This document shows, piece after piece, positions 1-6,037 of a stretch of DNA of 10,880 nucleotides; position 1 is the stretch's first letter, and the number at the start of each line of letters is the position of its first letter. This DNA comes from Burkholderiales bacterium (GTDB lineage: Bacteria > Pseudomonadota > Gammaproteobacteria > Burkholderiales > Burkholderiaceae_C): positions 1 through 10,880 of the forward strand of contig JANXMO010000330.1 of the NCBI GenBank assembly GCA_025354615.1, read 5' to 3'. The position numbers and the translations under genes are program-made. The notes beneath the pieces are model-generated. The model saw only the letters and a list, made by a program, of their open reading frames with translations, searched no databases and had not been told where the DNA came from.

Positions 1-320
1 TGCTGGGCGATGCGGCGCACGTCGTTCACCCGCTGGCCGGCCAAGGCCTCAACCTCGGCCTGGCCGATGTGGCCGCACTGACGCAGGTACTGGCCGCGCG
101 CGAGCCCTGGCGCGCGCTGGGCGATGCCCGGCTGCTGCGCCGCTATGAACACGCGCGCCGCGCGCCGGTGCAGGCGATGACGCAGCTGACCGACACCTTG
201 CTCAACCTGTTCGCCACCCCCACGCCGCTGCTGCGCGAATTGCGCAACACGGGCCTGCGGGCAGTCAACGCGGCCACGCCGCTCAAGCGCTGGCTGACGG
301 CCCGCGCGCTGGGCACCTGA
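1..320 (+). CDS. UbiH/UbiF/VisC-family FAD-dependent hydroxylase, C-terminal part
   Basis: This is the 3' end of a gene that begins before the window; the frame is open from base 3 to the TGA at 318-320. The first visible residues, GDAAHVVHPLAGQGLNLGL, are the conserved FAD-ribityl-binding GD motif and following loop of class A flavoprotein monooxygenases of the UbiH/UbiF/VisC/Coq6 group. These hydroxylate the ring of ubiquinone precursors at the inner membrane, using NAD(P)H and O2. The remaining ~80 residues are the usual helical tail, with the R-Y-E-x-x-R-R pattern at the RRYEHARRAP segment. The family is about 380-420 residues long, so only the last quarter is visible. Which ring position it modifies (UbiH, UbiF or another) cannot be told from this part. 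It lies 26 bp upstream of the dsbC-like gene on the same strand, so the two are probably co-transcribed. Confidence 0.88.
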   Translation, partial: LGDAAHVVHPLAGQGLNLGLADVAALTQVLAAREPWRALGDARLLRRYEHARRAPVQAMTQLTDTLLNLFATPTPLLRELRNTGLRAVNAATPLKRWLTARALGT

Positions 321-346
321 AATTCGTTACTTTGAAAGAGGCTTCC

Positions 347-1099
347 ATGCGTCACTTCTCTCTGCGTTCGCCCATTGTTCGTGCGGCGGGCACCGCCTTG
401 GCGGTGTGGGTTGCCGTGCTGGCCGCGCCGGCGGCTTTTGCCGATGAGGCGCTGATCCGCAAAAATGTGGCGCAGCGCCTGCCCGACTTCCCGAAGATCG
501 ATGAAGTCAGCAAAACGCCGATTCCCGGCTTGTTCGAGCTGCGCGCCGGCACTGACGTGTTCTACAGCGACGCCAGCGGCGACACGCTGATCGAAGGCCA
601 GATGATCGACACCCGCACGCGCGCCAACCTGACCGAGGCGCGGCTGGCCAAGCTGTCGGCGATCGACTTCGCGTCCTTGCCGCTAGCCGATGCCATGGTC
701 TTCAAGCAAGGCAACGGCACGCGCAAGCTGGCCGTCTTCGCCGACCCCAATTGCGGTTACTGCAAGAAGTTCGAGCGGGATCTGCAGGCCGTCAAAGACG
801 TCACCGTCTACACCTTTTTGATGCCCATCCTGGGCAGCGATTCAACCGACAAGGCGCGCAACATCTGGTGCGCCAAAGACAACGCCCGCGCCTGGCGCGA
901 CTGGATGATTGACGGAGCCACGCCGCCGCGCAGCATGGGCGCCTGCGACGCCGCGGCGATTGCGCGCAACAACGCGCTCGGCCGCAAATACCGCCTCAAC
1001 GGCACGCCGGCGCTGGTGTTCGAGGACGGCAAGCGGATTCCCGGCGCCTTGAGCACCGAGCAGATCGAAAAACAACTCGCCGCCAGCCGCAAGGGCTGA
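347..1099 (+). CDS. dsbC: DsbC-like periplasmic thiol:disulfide interchange protein
   Basis: A 250-residue protein resembling DsbC, the V-shaped homodimeric periplasmic isomerase that reshuffles wrong disulfides and is kept reduced by DsbD. ATG at 347 is preferred over an upstream in-frame TTG at 332, because AAGAGG (336-341) sits at ribosome-binding distance from it and the signal peptide starts cleanly there. Residues 1-32 are an export signal (basic start, hydrophobic core, cleavage likely after AFA). About 33-110 is the dimerisation domain. From ~118 comes the thioredoxin fold, with the active site CGYC at 136-139 inside FADPNCGYCKKF and the cis-proline loop TP at 220-221. A second cysteine pair (C175, C200) matches the structural disulfide of DsbC. 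Length fits the family. The paralogue DsbG is the main alternative. The stop TGA at 1097-1099 ends 13 bp before the photolyase-like gene. Confidence 0.9.
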   Translation: MRHFSLRSPIVRAAGTALAVWVAVLAAPAAFADEALIRKNVAQRLPDFPKIDEVSKTPIPGLFELRAGTDVFYSDASGDTLIEGQMIDTRTRANLTEARLAKLSAIDFASLPLADAMVFKQGNGTRKLAVFADPNCGYCKKFERDLQAVKDVTVYTFLMPILGSDSTDKARNIWCAKDNARAWRDWMIDGATPPRSMGACDAAAIARNNALGRKYRLNGTPALVFEDGKRIPGALSTEQIEKQLAASRKG

Positions 1100-1112
1100 T
1101 GAAAAGCCGCTG

Positions 1113-2357
1113 TTGAACACCGCCTCCGCCACCGCGGCCAACGACCTTTTTCCCGCCACTCACGCCGAGGCGCTGCGCCGGCTTGACATCGTTGACCCGG
1201 CCGAATACGCGCGCAGTCGCAATGCGCTGGATGGCGCCACCACCGGGCTGTCGCCTTACCTGACGCACGGCGTCATCACGCTGCGCGAAGCGGTGGCGCG
1301 CCTGCTGCAGCGCCGGCGCCTCGGCTTTGACGACAAGCTGTGCTTCGAGCTGGCGTGGCGCGAGTTTTTCCAGCACGTATGGAACCACGAAGGCGAACGC
1401 GTGCTGCAGGACCTGCGGCCCGCCGGCCTGTGGCCAGGCCGCTATACGCCCGCGCTGCCGGCCGACATCCGCGAAGGCCGCAGCGGCGTGCCCGCGATCG
1501 ACGCCGCGGTGCGCCAGCTCTACGCCACCGGCTACCTGCACAACCACGCGCGCATGTGGCTGGCGAGTTACGTCGTGCACCTGCGCAAGGTGCACTGGCG
1601 CGCCGGCGCCGACTGGCTGTACGGCCATTTGCTCGACGGCGATGTGCCGAGCAACCACCTCAGCTGGCAATGGGTGGCTGGCACGTTTTCGACCAAGCCG
1701 TATTTGTTCAACGCGGAAAACGTGGCGCGTTATGCGCCGCTGCCGGCGTTCAAGGCCTGGCAGTCGCGCGGCACGGTCATCGACCAGCCGTATGAAGCGC
1801 TCGACCTGCTGGCCCGCGAAGCCGGCGACTGCGGCGCCGAGCCGGGCGTACATGCCGGCGTGGCCGAGCCGGCGTTGTGCGCCGCGCCGCCCGCTGGTTT
1901 GATTGCGCCCCGGGCGCCAGCCGTGCCGCCGCCGCGGCGAGACGTGGCGCTGGTGCACCCCTGGGCGCTGGGCGAGCCGCCGCGTGAGCCCGGTGGCGGC
2001 CCGCCGGCCTGGCGCCTGGGCGTCATCCACCTGCCGGCCCACGCCGCCTTGCCGTGGAGCGAAGCCCGCTGGCGCTGGGTGCTGCAACGCATGGCGGCGG
2101 TGACCGACGCCGTGTTCATCGGTGACCTGCAAGACGCCGCCGCATGCCCGCCACTGCCCAGCCGCGCCGCGGTGGACGCTACCCGCGCGCCGTTGCCCGG
2201 CTATGACGCGGCACTGGCAAGCGTGGCTACCCTGCGGCCCGCGCCGCGCCTGCTGCCCGACCCGCCAACGCTTTGCCGCTCGTTCAGCGCTTTCTACGGC
2301 GGCGTGAAGCGACAATCGCGCTCGCTGCAGGCTTTGTTGAACGGAGAGCTGTTTTGA
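1113..2357 (+). CDS. Short photolyase/cryptochrome-like FAD-binding protein
   Basis: A 414-residue protein whose residues ~20-235 match the helical FAD-binding domain of DNA photolyases and cryptochromes. Visible are ALDGATTGLSPYLTHGVIT (FAD phosphate-binding TxLSPYL region, 39-56), a W-R-E-F motif (82-85), HNHARMW (143-149), DGDVPSNHLSWQW (175-187) and FNAENVARY (199-207). The N-terminal alpha/beta domain that binds an antenna cofactor in ordinary photolyases is absent, because the FAD domain starts almost at the N-terminus. Instead there is an Ala/Pro-rich linker (~245-275) and a C-terminal part (~276-414) that I do not recognise. Light-driven DNA repair or photoreception is inferred from the family only. 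The start is TTG at 1113: the nearby ATG at 1099 is in another frame and closes at once, and no strong ribosome-binding site is visible, so the exact start is uncertain. The stop overlaps the next gene. Confidence 0.82.
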   Translation: MNTASATAANDLFPATHAEALRRLDIVDPAEYARSRNALDGATTGLSPYLTHGVITLREAVARLLQRRRLGFDDKLCFELAWREFFQHVWNHEGERVLQDLRPAGLWPGRYTPALPADIREGRSGVPAIDAAVRQLYATGYLHNHARMWLASYVVHLRKVHWRAGADWLYGHLLDGDVPSNHLSWQWVAGTFSTKPYLFNAENVARYAPLPAFKAWQSRGTVIDQPYEALDLLAREAGDCGAEPGVHAGVAEPALCAAPPAGLIAPRAPAVPPPRRDVALVHPWALGEPPREPGGGPPAWRLGVIHLPAHAALPWSEARWRWVLQRMAAVTDAVFIGDLQDAAACPPLPSRAAVDATRAPLPGYDAALASVATLRPAPRLLPDPPTLCRSFSAFYGGVKRQSRSLQALLNGELF

Positions 2358-2809
2358 ATGTCCCGCCTTCGCCCGCCGTTGCAGGTGCGCCGCCTGACCC
2401 GTTGGCCCTGCGCCTGGGCCATGCCGGCCTGCTGCCGTTCCTGGCCGGCGCCGCCTTGGTCTGGCTGGTACGGCCCGATGCGCGGCCCTACGTCACGCAG
2501 GCGCTGTCGACCTACGCCGCGGCCATCATTTCCTTCTTGGGCGGCATTCACTGGGGCATCGGCTTTCAGGCGCAACCGCCGGACGTCGACCGCTTCAAAT
2601 GGGGTGTGGTGCCCGCGCTGCTGGCCTGGCCCGCGGTGCTGATGCCAGCCCACGCCGGCTTGGTGGTGCATGGCGTGCTGTTGGTCACTTGTTACCTGGT
2701 CGACCGGCGGGTTTACCCAGCGCACGGGTTGGCCGCTTGGCTGACGCTGCGCTTTCGGCTGACGGCGGTGGCCAGCTTGAGTTGCTTTCTGGCGGCTGCG
2801 GGCAGTTGA
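2354..2809 (+). CDS. DUF3429 family integral membrane protein
   Basis: A 151-residue hydrophobic protein of the DUF3429 family (related to eukaryotic TMEM69), whose function is unknown. The start chosen is TTG at 2354, which overlaps the TGA of the photolyase-like gene (2355-2357) in a TTGA junction. GGAGAG at 2343-2348 lies 5 nt upstream, a good ribosome-binding site that fits translational coupling. An ATG at 2358 is in a different frame whose product looks like a shadow. After a Pro-rich N-terminal ~15 residues, hydrophobic segments appear near 22-38, 50-70, 84-98, 101-116 and 134-150, so about five membrane passes. The family-typical SFLGGIHWGIG stretch is at 60-70. The location suggests co-expression with the photolyase-like gene, but no joint role is known to me. 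Confidence 0.85.
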   Translation: MNVPPSPAVAGAPPDPLALRLGHAGLLPFLAGAALVWLVRPDARPYVTQALSTYAAAIISFLGGIHWGIGFQAQPPDVDRFKWGVVPALLAWPAVLMPAHAGLVVHGVLLVTCYLVDRRVYPAHGLAAWLTLRFRLTAVASLSCFLAAAGS

Positions 2810-2859
2810 ATGCACAAACAAAAAATCATTTAGAGCGTCTTTTTTGGCTCTCTTAAATT
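2810..2859. other. AT-rich spacer between DUF3429 gene and IS remnant
   Basis: This short stretch is much richer in A and T than the flanking gene. It contains AGAGC (2832-2836) and GCTCT (2847-2851), which could pair around a T-rich 10-base loop. The T-run lies inside the loop rather than after the stem, so it is a poor Rho-independent terminator. The second arm coincides with the presumed end of the insertion sequence. Confidence 0.4.
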
Positions 2860-3180
2860 TCAAGTGGGTTGCCGGGCATGAGCGTTGATTGCGTGGAAGT
2901 CCAGTTTTCCGGCGATCAAGAAGATGACGGTTTTGATCGTGGACAGGCGTGTGAAGCCGCGAGCGCGGCGCTTGGCGGCCTGGAAAAGGCCGTTGATGGC
3001 CTCCAGGAAGCCATTGGTCTGGCGGGTCTGTGCCCATGCCACGATGCCCTCCAGATGACGACGCACCATGGCTGCGACCTCCTTCATCGGCTCGACTTTG
3101 GACCGCATGACGCAGGTGCACCAGTGCTCGAGCATGCTGCGCATTACGTTGATCTGTTTGCGAAAGCAGTGCGTGTGAAA
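2846..3180 (-). mobile_element. Remnant of an ISL3-family insertion sequence (one end only)
   Basis: The 3' third of an ISL3-type transposase gene lies here without the rest of the element. A plausible terminal inverted-repeat end starts at 2846 with GGCTCTCTTAAATTTC. Known ISL3-family elements often begin GGCTCTTT, and here the end sits about 14 bases outside the transposase stop codon, as expected. No matching opposite end, no second copy and no 8-bp target duplication could be found. The inner boundary is uncertain: clear transposase similarity begins near 3140, and the neighbouring gene's stop is at 3212-3214, so the junction lies between these. The remnant probably results from a deletion or recombination next to the unknown-function gene. 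Confidence 0.6.
2860..3180 (-). pseudogene. ISL3-family transposase, C-terminal fragment
   Basis: Read on the - strand, the frame ending with TGA at 2860-2862 encodes the characteristic C-terminal block of ISL3 transposases: EHWCTCVMRSKVEPMKEVA, then HLEGIVAWAQTRQTNGFLEA, then INGLFQAAKRRARGF, then TVIFLIAGKLDF. The E of NGFLEAING is the likely last acidic residue of the catalytic DDE triad. Full-length proteins are about 400-550 residues, so only about the last quarter remains, and both catalytic aspartates and the N-terminal zinc-binding region are gone. The frame stays open upstream to an ATG at 3243, but that part overlaps the end of the unknown-function gene in another frame and does not resemble a transposase. 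The fragment is certainly non-functional. Confidence 0.75.
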
Positions 3181-3211
3181 TGGAGAGGGCTGCCCATTCC
3201 CGTCCGTGTTT

Positions 3212-4135
3212 TCAGGGCAGTTCTTCTTCAATTTCTGAAGCAACTTGAGATTTGTATCCGGCGGTTGGGGTCACCCTAGGAAGGTCTGCAGGTGCATCGC
3301 TGACCGACACTGAAGCGGTTTGTTGATATATGCCTTCTAAAAATGCAGACGCCGTGGATGGCCTGGGTTGCAGGCTGTCGGCTTGGGCCCGAAGTGCCTG
3401 CATATCGTCAGGATGAAAGGCGGTTTGGCCCAGCTGGTCACCCAGCTGCTTACAGGCCTTCTCTAGCACCGCATCCGGACTGAGCCGGCCGCCTTGAAAA
3501 ACCGCTGTCATTTCGGCTTTCACTCTTTGCAAATCCGAACGAAGCAAACGGGGTGCGCCGTTGTCAGCTGGCATGACCTGTGGCGCCGCGACGGGCATGC
3601 GGGGCATCGTGACCATATCCAGCTGAGCGACATCCTTCGGATGAAGAGCGGTTGCACCCACGAGGGCTTGAAGTGCCGTGCGGCCGCCTTCGATCGCCTC
3701 TGGCAAATCTTTTCCTTCGTCCAATGCGCTACGCACAATGTCTCGCGCGAACGCTATCGCTTCCGGCGCTGCGCGTGGTACAGCTGGCACATTCGTCGCC
3801 TTCAGTTGACGAAAAGGTTCCGCATGTCCCGCGGTTACCCCTGGCCGGCGAGGGGCAGCCCGTTGTTTGGCAAGGCCGAGGCTGGGCGCCGAAGCGCTTG
3901 CGGCCACTCGCTGCGCAGTGCGCGAGGCAGCGGTGCGCCGGGCTGAGTCAATCACCGAAAACAGTTCCTCCACGACCTCCGCAGTGGTTGAGGGAGGTGC
4001 GCGCCGAGCGGAAAGCGGGCTTGTGGGAAGCGCAGCCGGGCCTGCTGTCGGCGTGGCTGGCGACTCGACTGCAGCGGTTGAGTCGTTGGGCTGCACGGCA
4101 TCGGATTTTTTCCCGAAACATTTGAGAATGAACAT
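3212..4135 (-). CDS. Unknown protein, candidate type III secreted effector
   Basis: A 307-residue protein that I do not recognise. The start is ATG at 4133-4135 (- strand), with AGCAGG close upstream as a weak ribosome-binding site. There is no Sec signal or membrane segment. Of the first 50 residues, 19 are Ser, Thr or Pro; I3 and L4 are aliphatic and no acidic residue occurs before D12, features common in type III secretion signals. The N-terminal ~120 residues look disordered (Ala/Pro/Ser/Arg). Two similar modules follow, at about 131-170 and 207-247, sharing G-[KR]-x2-P-[ED]-A-[IV] and G-x-T-A-[LF]-H-P-x-D. The tail is acidic (EIEEELP). GC is lower than nearby (52% in 3481-3540 against 67% in 5041-5100). 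A perfect PIP box lies upstream. The end may have been altered by the adjoining IS remnant. The coding call is good; the effector role is inference. Confidence 0.68.
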   Translation of the reverse strand: MFILKCFGKKSDAVQPNDSTAAVESPATPTAGPAALPTSPLSARRAPPSTTAEVVEELFSVIDSARRTAASRTAQRVAASASAPSLGLAKQRAAPRRPGVTAGHAEPFRQLKATNVPAVPRAAPEAIAFARDIVRSALDEGKDLPEAIEGGRTALQALVGATALHPKDVAQLDMVTMPRMPVAAPQVMPADNGAPRLLRSDLQRVKAEMTAVFQGGRLSPDAVLEKACKQLGDQLGQTAFHPDDMQALRAQADSLQPRPSTASAFLEGIYQQTASVSVSDAPADLPRVTPTAGYKSQVASEIEEELP

Positions 4136-4167
4136 GGCCTGCTTTGTTTAAAAAAGAAGATGCCATG

Positions 4168-4173
4168 AGTCTT
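4168..4173 (-). promoter_or_regulatory. Weak -10-like element downstream of the PIP box
   Basis: On the - strand AAGACT is separated from the end of the PIP box by 31 bases; working HrpX promoters usually have 30-32 bases between box and -10. It keeps the key A at position 2 and T at position 6 but is otherwise a poor match to TATAAT. Transcription would start about 25-30 bases before the ATG at 4135. Its only real support is the spacing. Confidence 0.35.
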
Positions 4174-4195
4174 TCATCTCTGCTGCACTGAAAGT

Positions 4196-4230
4196 GTTCG
4201 GCATGCGAATGACTGCATGCTTTTGCGAAC
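4196..4230. repeat. Imperfect dyad with two GCATGC copies
   Basis: GCATGC occurs at 4201-4206 and 4215-4220, eight bases apart; each copy is itself palindromic. The outer GTTCG (4196-4200) can also pair with CGAAC (4226-4230), giving a longer stem with an asymmetric bulge. It overlaps the PIP box. No T-run follows on either strand, so it is not a convincing terminator for the caspase gene. It may be a second protein-binding site or chance. Confidence 0.4.
4205..4229 (-). promoter_or_regulatory. PIP box (TTCGC-N15-TTCGC), HrpX/HrpB-type operator
   Basis: On the - strand the sequence reads TTCGC (4229-4225), 15 bases, TTCGC (4209-4205). This matches the PIP-box consensus TTCGB-N15-TTCGB exactly, and also the hrpII box TTCG-N16-TTCG. 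HrpX in Xanthomonas and plant-pathogenic Acidovorax, and HrpB in Ralstonia, act through such boxes. The box begins 8 bases after the caspase gene's stop codon and ends 69 bases before the ATG of the unknown gene. It thus lies in the only intergenic gap where it could drive that gene. Palindromic GCATGC copies fall inside and beside it. Confidence 0.72.
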
Positions 4231-4237
4231 GAACGCC

Positions 4238-6037
4238 TCAGCGCCGCGGCGCCAACAAAAAATCACCCGCTTCGTGGCCGGCAAAGGCAATCGGCGCGTA
4301 CTGCGGCTGCTGCGTCACTTGCAGTGGGGTGGCCAGCGCTGAAAAGCGGGCGGTGACGGTGCGGGCGAGTTCCTGTGCACCGATCGGCGCTTTGACCTGC
4401 GCCAGCACATCGAGCAGGCTGCGCGCGAACAGGGAATGCTCGCGGCTGCCGCCGTCGACCACCGGCTCCAGGCCGCCGGAGGTGAAGGCGACGCGGGCGC
4501 GGCGGGCGCCGAGCTGGTCAAGGTGCTGCTGGCGCTGCTCGGCCGACAGCGCGGTGTCAATGCGCGCCACCAGCGAGCCGGCCAGCGTGCCGGAATAACA
4601 GCTGTCGGCGATCACCCAGACATGCTGGGCCTGCATCGCCGAGAGCTGGTCGGTGACGTCGATGACCGACACCCAGCGGCTGATGTCACGCGTGTCGCCG
4701 TCAATCGGAATCCAGTAGCCGCGCGCAGTGACAGGGTCCATCTGGCCGTGGCCTGCGTAGTAGACGATGACCTGGTCATCAGGCCCGGCTTTCAGGCGCA
4801 GCTGGCTGAGTGCGGCCAGGATGTGCTGGCGCGTGGCGTTGTTGAGCAGCGTGACGTTGAAGCCGAAGCGCTCGCGCAGTGTGCCGGCCAGCGCGGCGCC
4901 GTCGGCCAGCGGCGTGTCCAGCGGGTCCCAGTGCTGATAGGCCTGGTTGGCGATGACCAGCGCCCAGCGGCGGCCGGCCAAGGCGCCGCCGGGAGGGGCA
5001 TCGAGCGCGGACGGCAGCGGGCGGGCGTCGGCGTCGGCGCTGCGGCGGAACAGGTAATGCGCCTCGCCGGTGGCGCCTTGCTTGTCGCGCACGCTGACAT
5101 CGACGCGCATGGGCGCATCGCCCAGCAGCGCCAGCGGCGCGCTGAACAAGCCGCGGGCGTCATACGGGCGGCTTTCGCCGTTGACGGTGACGGCCTCGAT
5201 GCCGGCCGCGGCTTCGGCTTGGCCCATCAGTGTGACCTGCGCATCGGGCGACTCGATCAGCAGCGGCTCAGCACCCGACGGGCGCGGCAGTTGCAACACC
5301 GGCACCGGGTCGACCAATTCCACGTGCGGGCGGCTGCCACGCGTGGCGAGCGCCAGCGGCAGGCCGGCGGCCTGGTACACCAGCCGCTGCGCCTGGCTTG
5401 AATCACGTGGCACGCCGTGGCCGGCCTCGTACAGCGCGGCCAGGTTGACCATGGCGCGGCTGTTGCCTTGCAGCACGGCTTTGTCGTACCAGAGCTTGGC
5501 CAGCGCGAACTGGCCCTGGGTTTCATACAACTGGCCCGCGATGACCTGCGCCTCGGCCGCGCCGCCAGCAGCCAGCGGCAACCAGATGCGCAGGTCGGCC
5601 AGCGGGTCGGCGGCGAGGGACGGCAAAGCCACGACAGCAGCCAACCCGGCTTCCAGCGGCACGACGATCGACGGCACCGCTGCGATGGGCGACGAAGGTG
5701 CGGCCGTGGCGGATGCCGCGCTCGGCAGCGCCAGCGACTCGACGTATTCGCCGTTCGCATCGCGGCATTCGGCCAGCGGCACGCGGGCCTGGCGGCGTGG
5801 CGTCAAGCCGACGCTGGCGCCGCCCAGGCGCCGTACTTGCGCGGGGAACAGGCAGTCGACCAGCTGCGCAGCGTCAGCCGCCTGCGCGGCGCGTGGCGCA
5901 CCGAGCAGGAAAACGGCGCTGGCCAGCGTAGCCATGACCAGGCCAGCATGGCGCCACAACCGTAGTGAAAAGGCCGGCTGGTGTGCCCGGGGCCCAGCAA
6001 GGGCCGTCGTCACCAACTGCTGCGGCGCGTGCTTCAT
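4238..6037 (-). CDS. Exported caspase-like (peptidase C14) protein with Sel1-like repeats
   Basis: A 599-residue protein. Residues 1-53 carry a long export signal (basic region to ~30, hydrophobic core ~31-46, cleavage likely after AQA at 51-53). C61 and C91 flank a small N-terminal region. About 160-228 holds Sel1/TPR-like repeats (AKLWYDKAV, AMVNLAALYEAGHGVPRD), and ~255-335 a beta-rich segment. The caspase-fold domain (~355-595) has the catalytic histidine in VYYAGHG (H430) and the catalytic cysteine in IADSCYSG (C480), so the dyad is intact. Bacterial C14 enzymes cleave after Arg/Lys or Asp; no substrate can be deduced here. The signal peptide places it in the periplasm or outside the cell. 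The ATG (6035-6037) directly follows the TAA of the beta-barrel gene, so translation is probably coupled. No clear terminator follows the stop. Confidence 0.87.
   Translation of the reverse strand: MKHAPQQLVTTALAGPRAHQPAFSLRLWRHAGLVMATLASAVFLLGAPRAAQAADAAQLVDCLFPAQVRRLGGASVGLTPRRQARVPLAECRDANGEYVESLALPSAASATAAPSSPIAAVPSIVVPLEAGLAAVVALPSLAADPLADLRIWLPLAAGGAAEAQVIAGQLYETQGQFALAKLWYDKAVLQGNSRAMVNLAALYEAGHGVPRDSSQAQRLVYQAAGLPLALATRGSRPHVELVDPVPVLQLPRPSGAEPLLIESPDAQVTLMGQAEAAAGIEAVTVNGESRPYDARGLFSAPLALLGDAPMRVDVSVRDKQGATGEAHYLFRRSADADARPLPSALDAPPGGALAGRRWALVIANQAYQHWDPLDTPLADGAALAGTLRERFGFNVTLLNNATRQHILAALSQLRLKAGPDDQVIVYYAGHGQMDPVTARGYWIPIDGDTRDISRWVSVIDVTDQLSAMQAQHVWVIADSCYSGTLAGSLVARIDTALSAEQRQQHLDQLGARRARVAFTSGGLEPVVDGGSREHSLFARSLLDVLAQVKAPIGAQELARTVTARFSALATPLQVTQQPQYAPIAFAGHEAGDFLLAPRR

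Noticed and set aside
996..2315. A 439-codon open frame on the - strand opposite the photolyase-like gene
   Set aside because: It is antisense to a gene with clear FAD-domain motifs, its translation is Arg/Gln/Gly-rich without domain features, and long antisense frames are expected in GC-rich DNA.
2832..2851. AGAGC/GCTCT hairpin as terminator of the DUF3429 gene
   Set aside because: The T-run is in the loop, not after the stem, and one arm is more simply explained as the IS terminal repeat.
2869..3279. A 136-codon + strand frame across the IS remnant
   Set aside because: It is opposite a recognisable ISL3 transposase fragment and shows no features of its own.
3652..4151. Two + strand frames (157 and 94 codons) opposite the unknown 307-residue gene
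   Set aside because: They are Arg/Ala-rich without motifs, whereas the - strand frame is longer, has an internal protein repeat and a properly oriented promoter box.
4436..5401. A 321-codon + strand frame opposite the caspase-like gene
   Set aside because: The caspase catalytic motifs lie on the - strand, and this frame has no recognisable domain.
4238..6037. Caspase-like gene as part of an antiphage or CRISPR-linked (TPR-CHAT) defence system
   Set aside because: It has an N-terminal export signal, no CRISPR array, effector nuclease or other defence gene is nearby, and the partner gene is an outer-membrane barrel.
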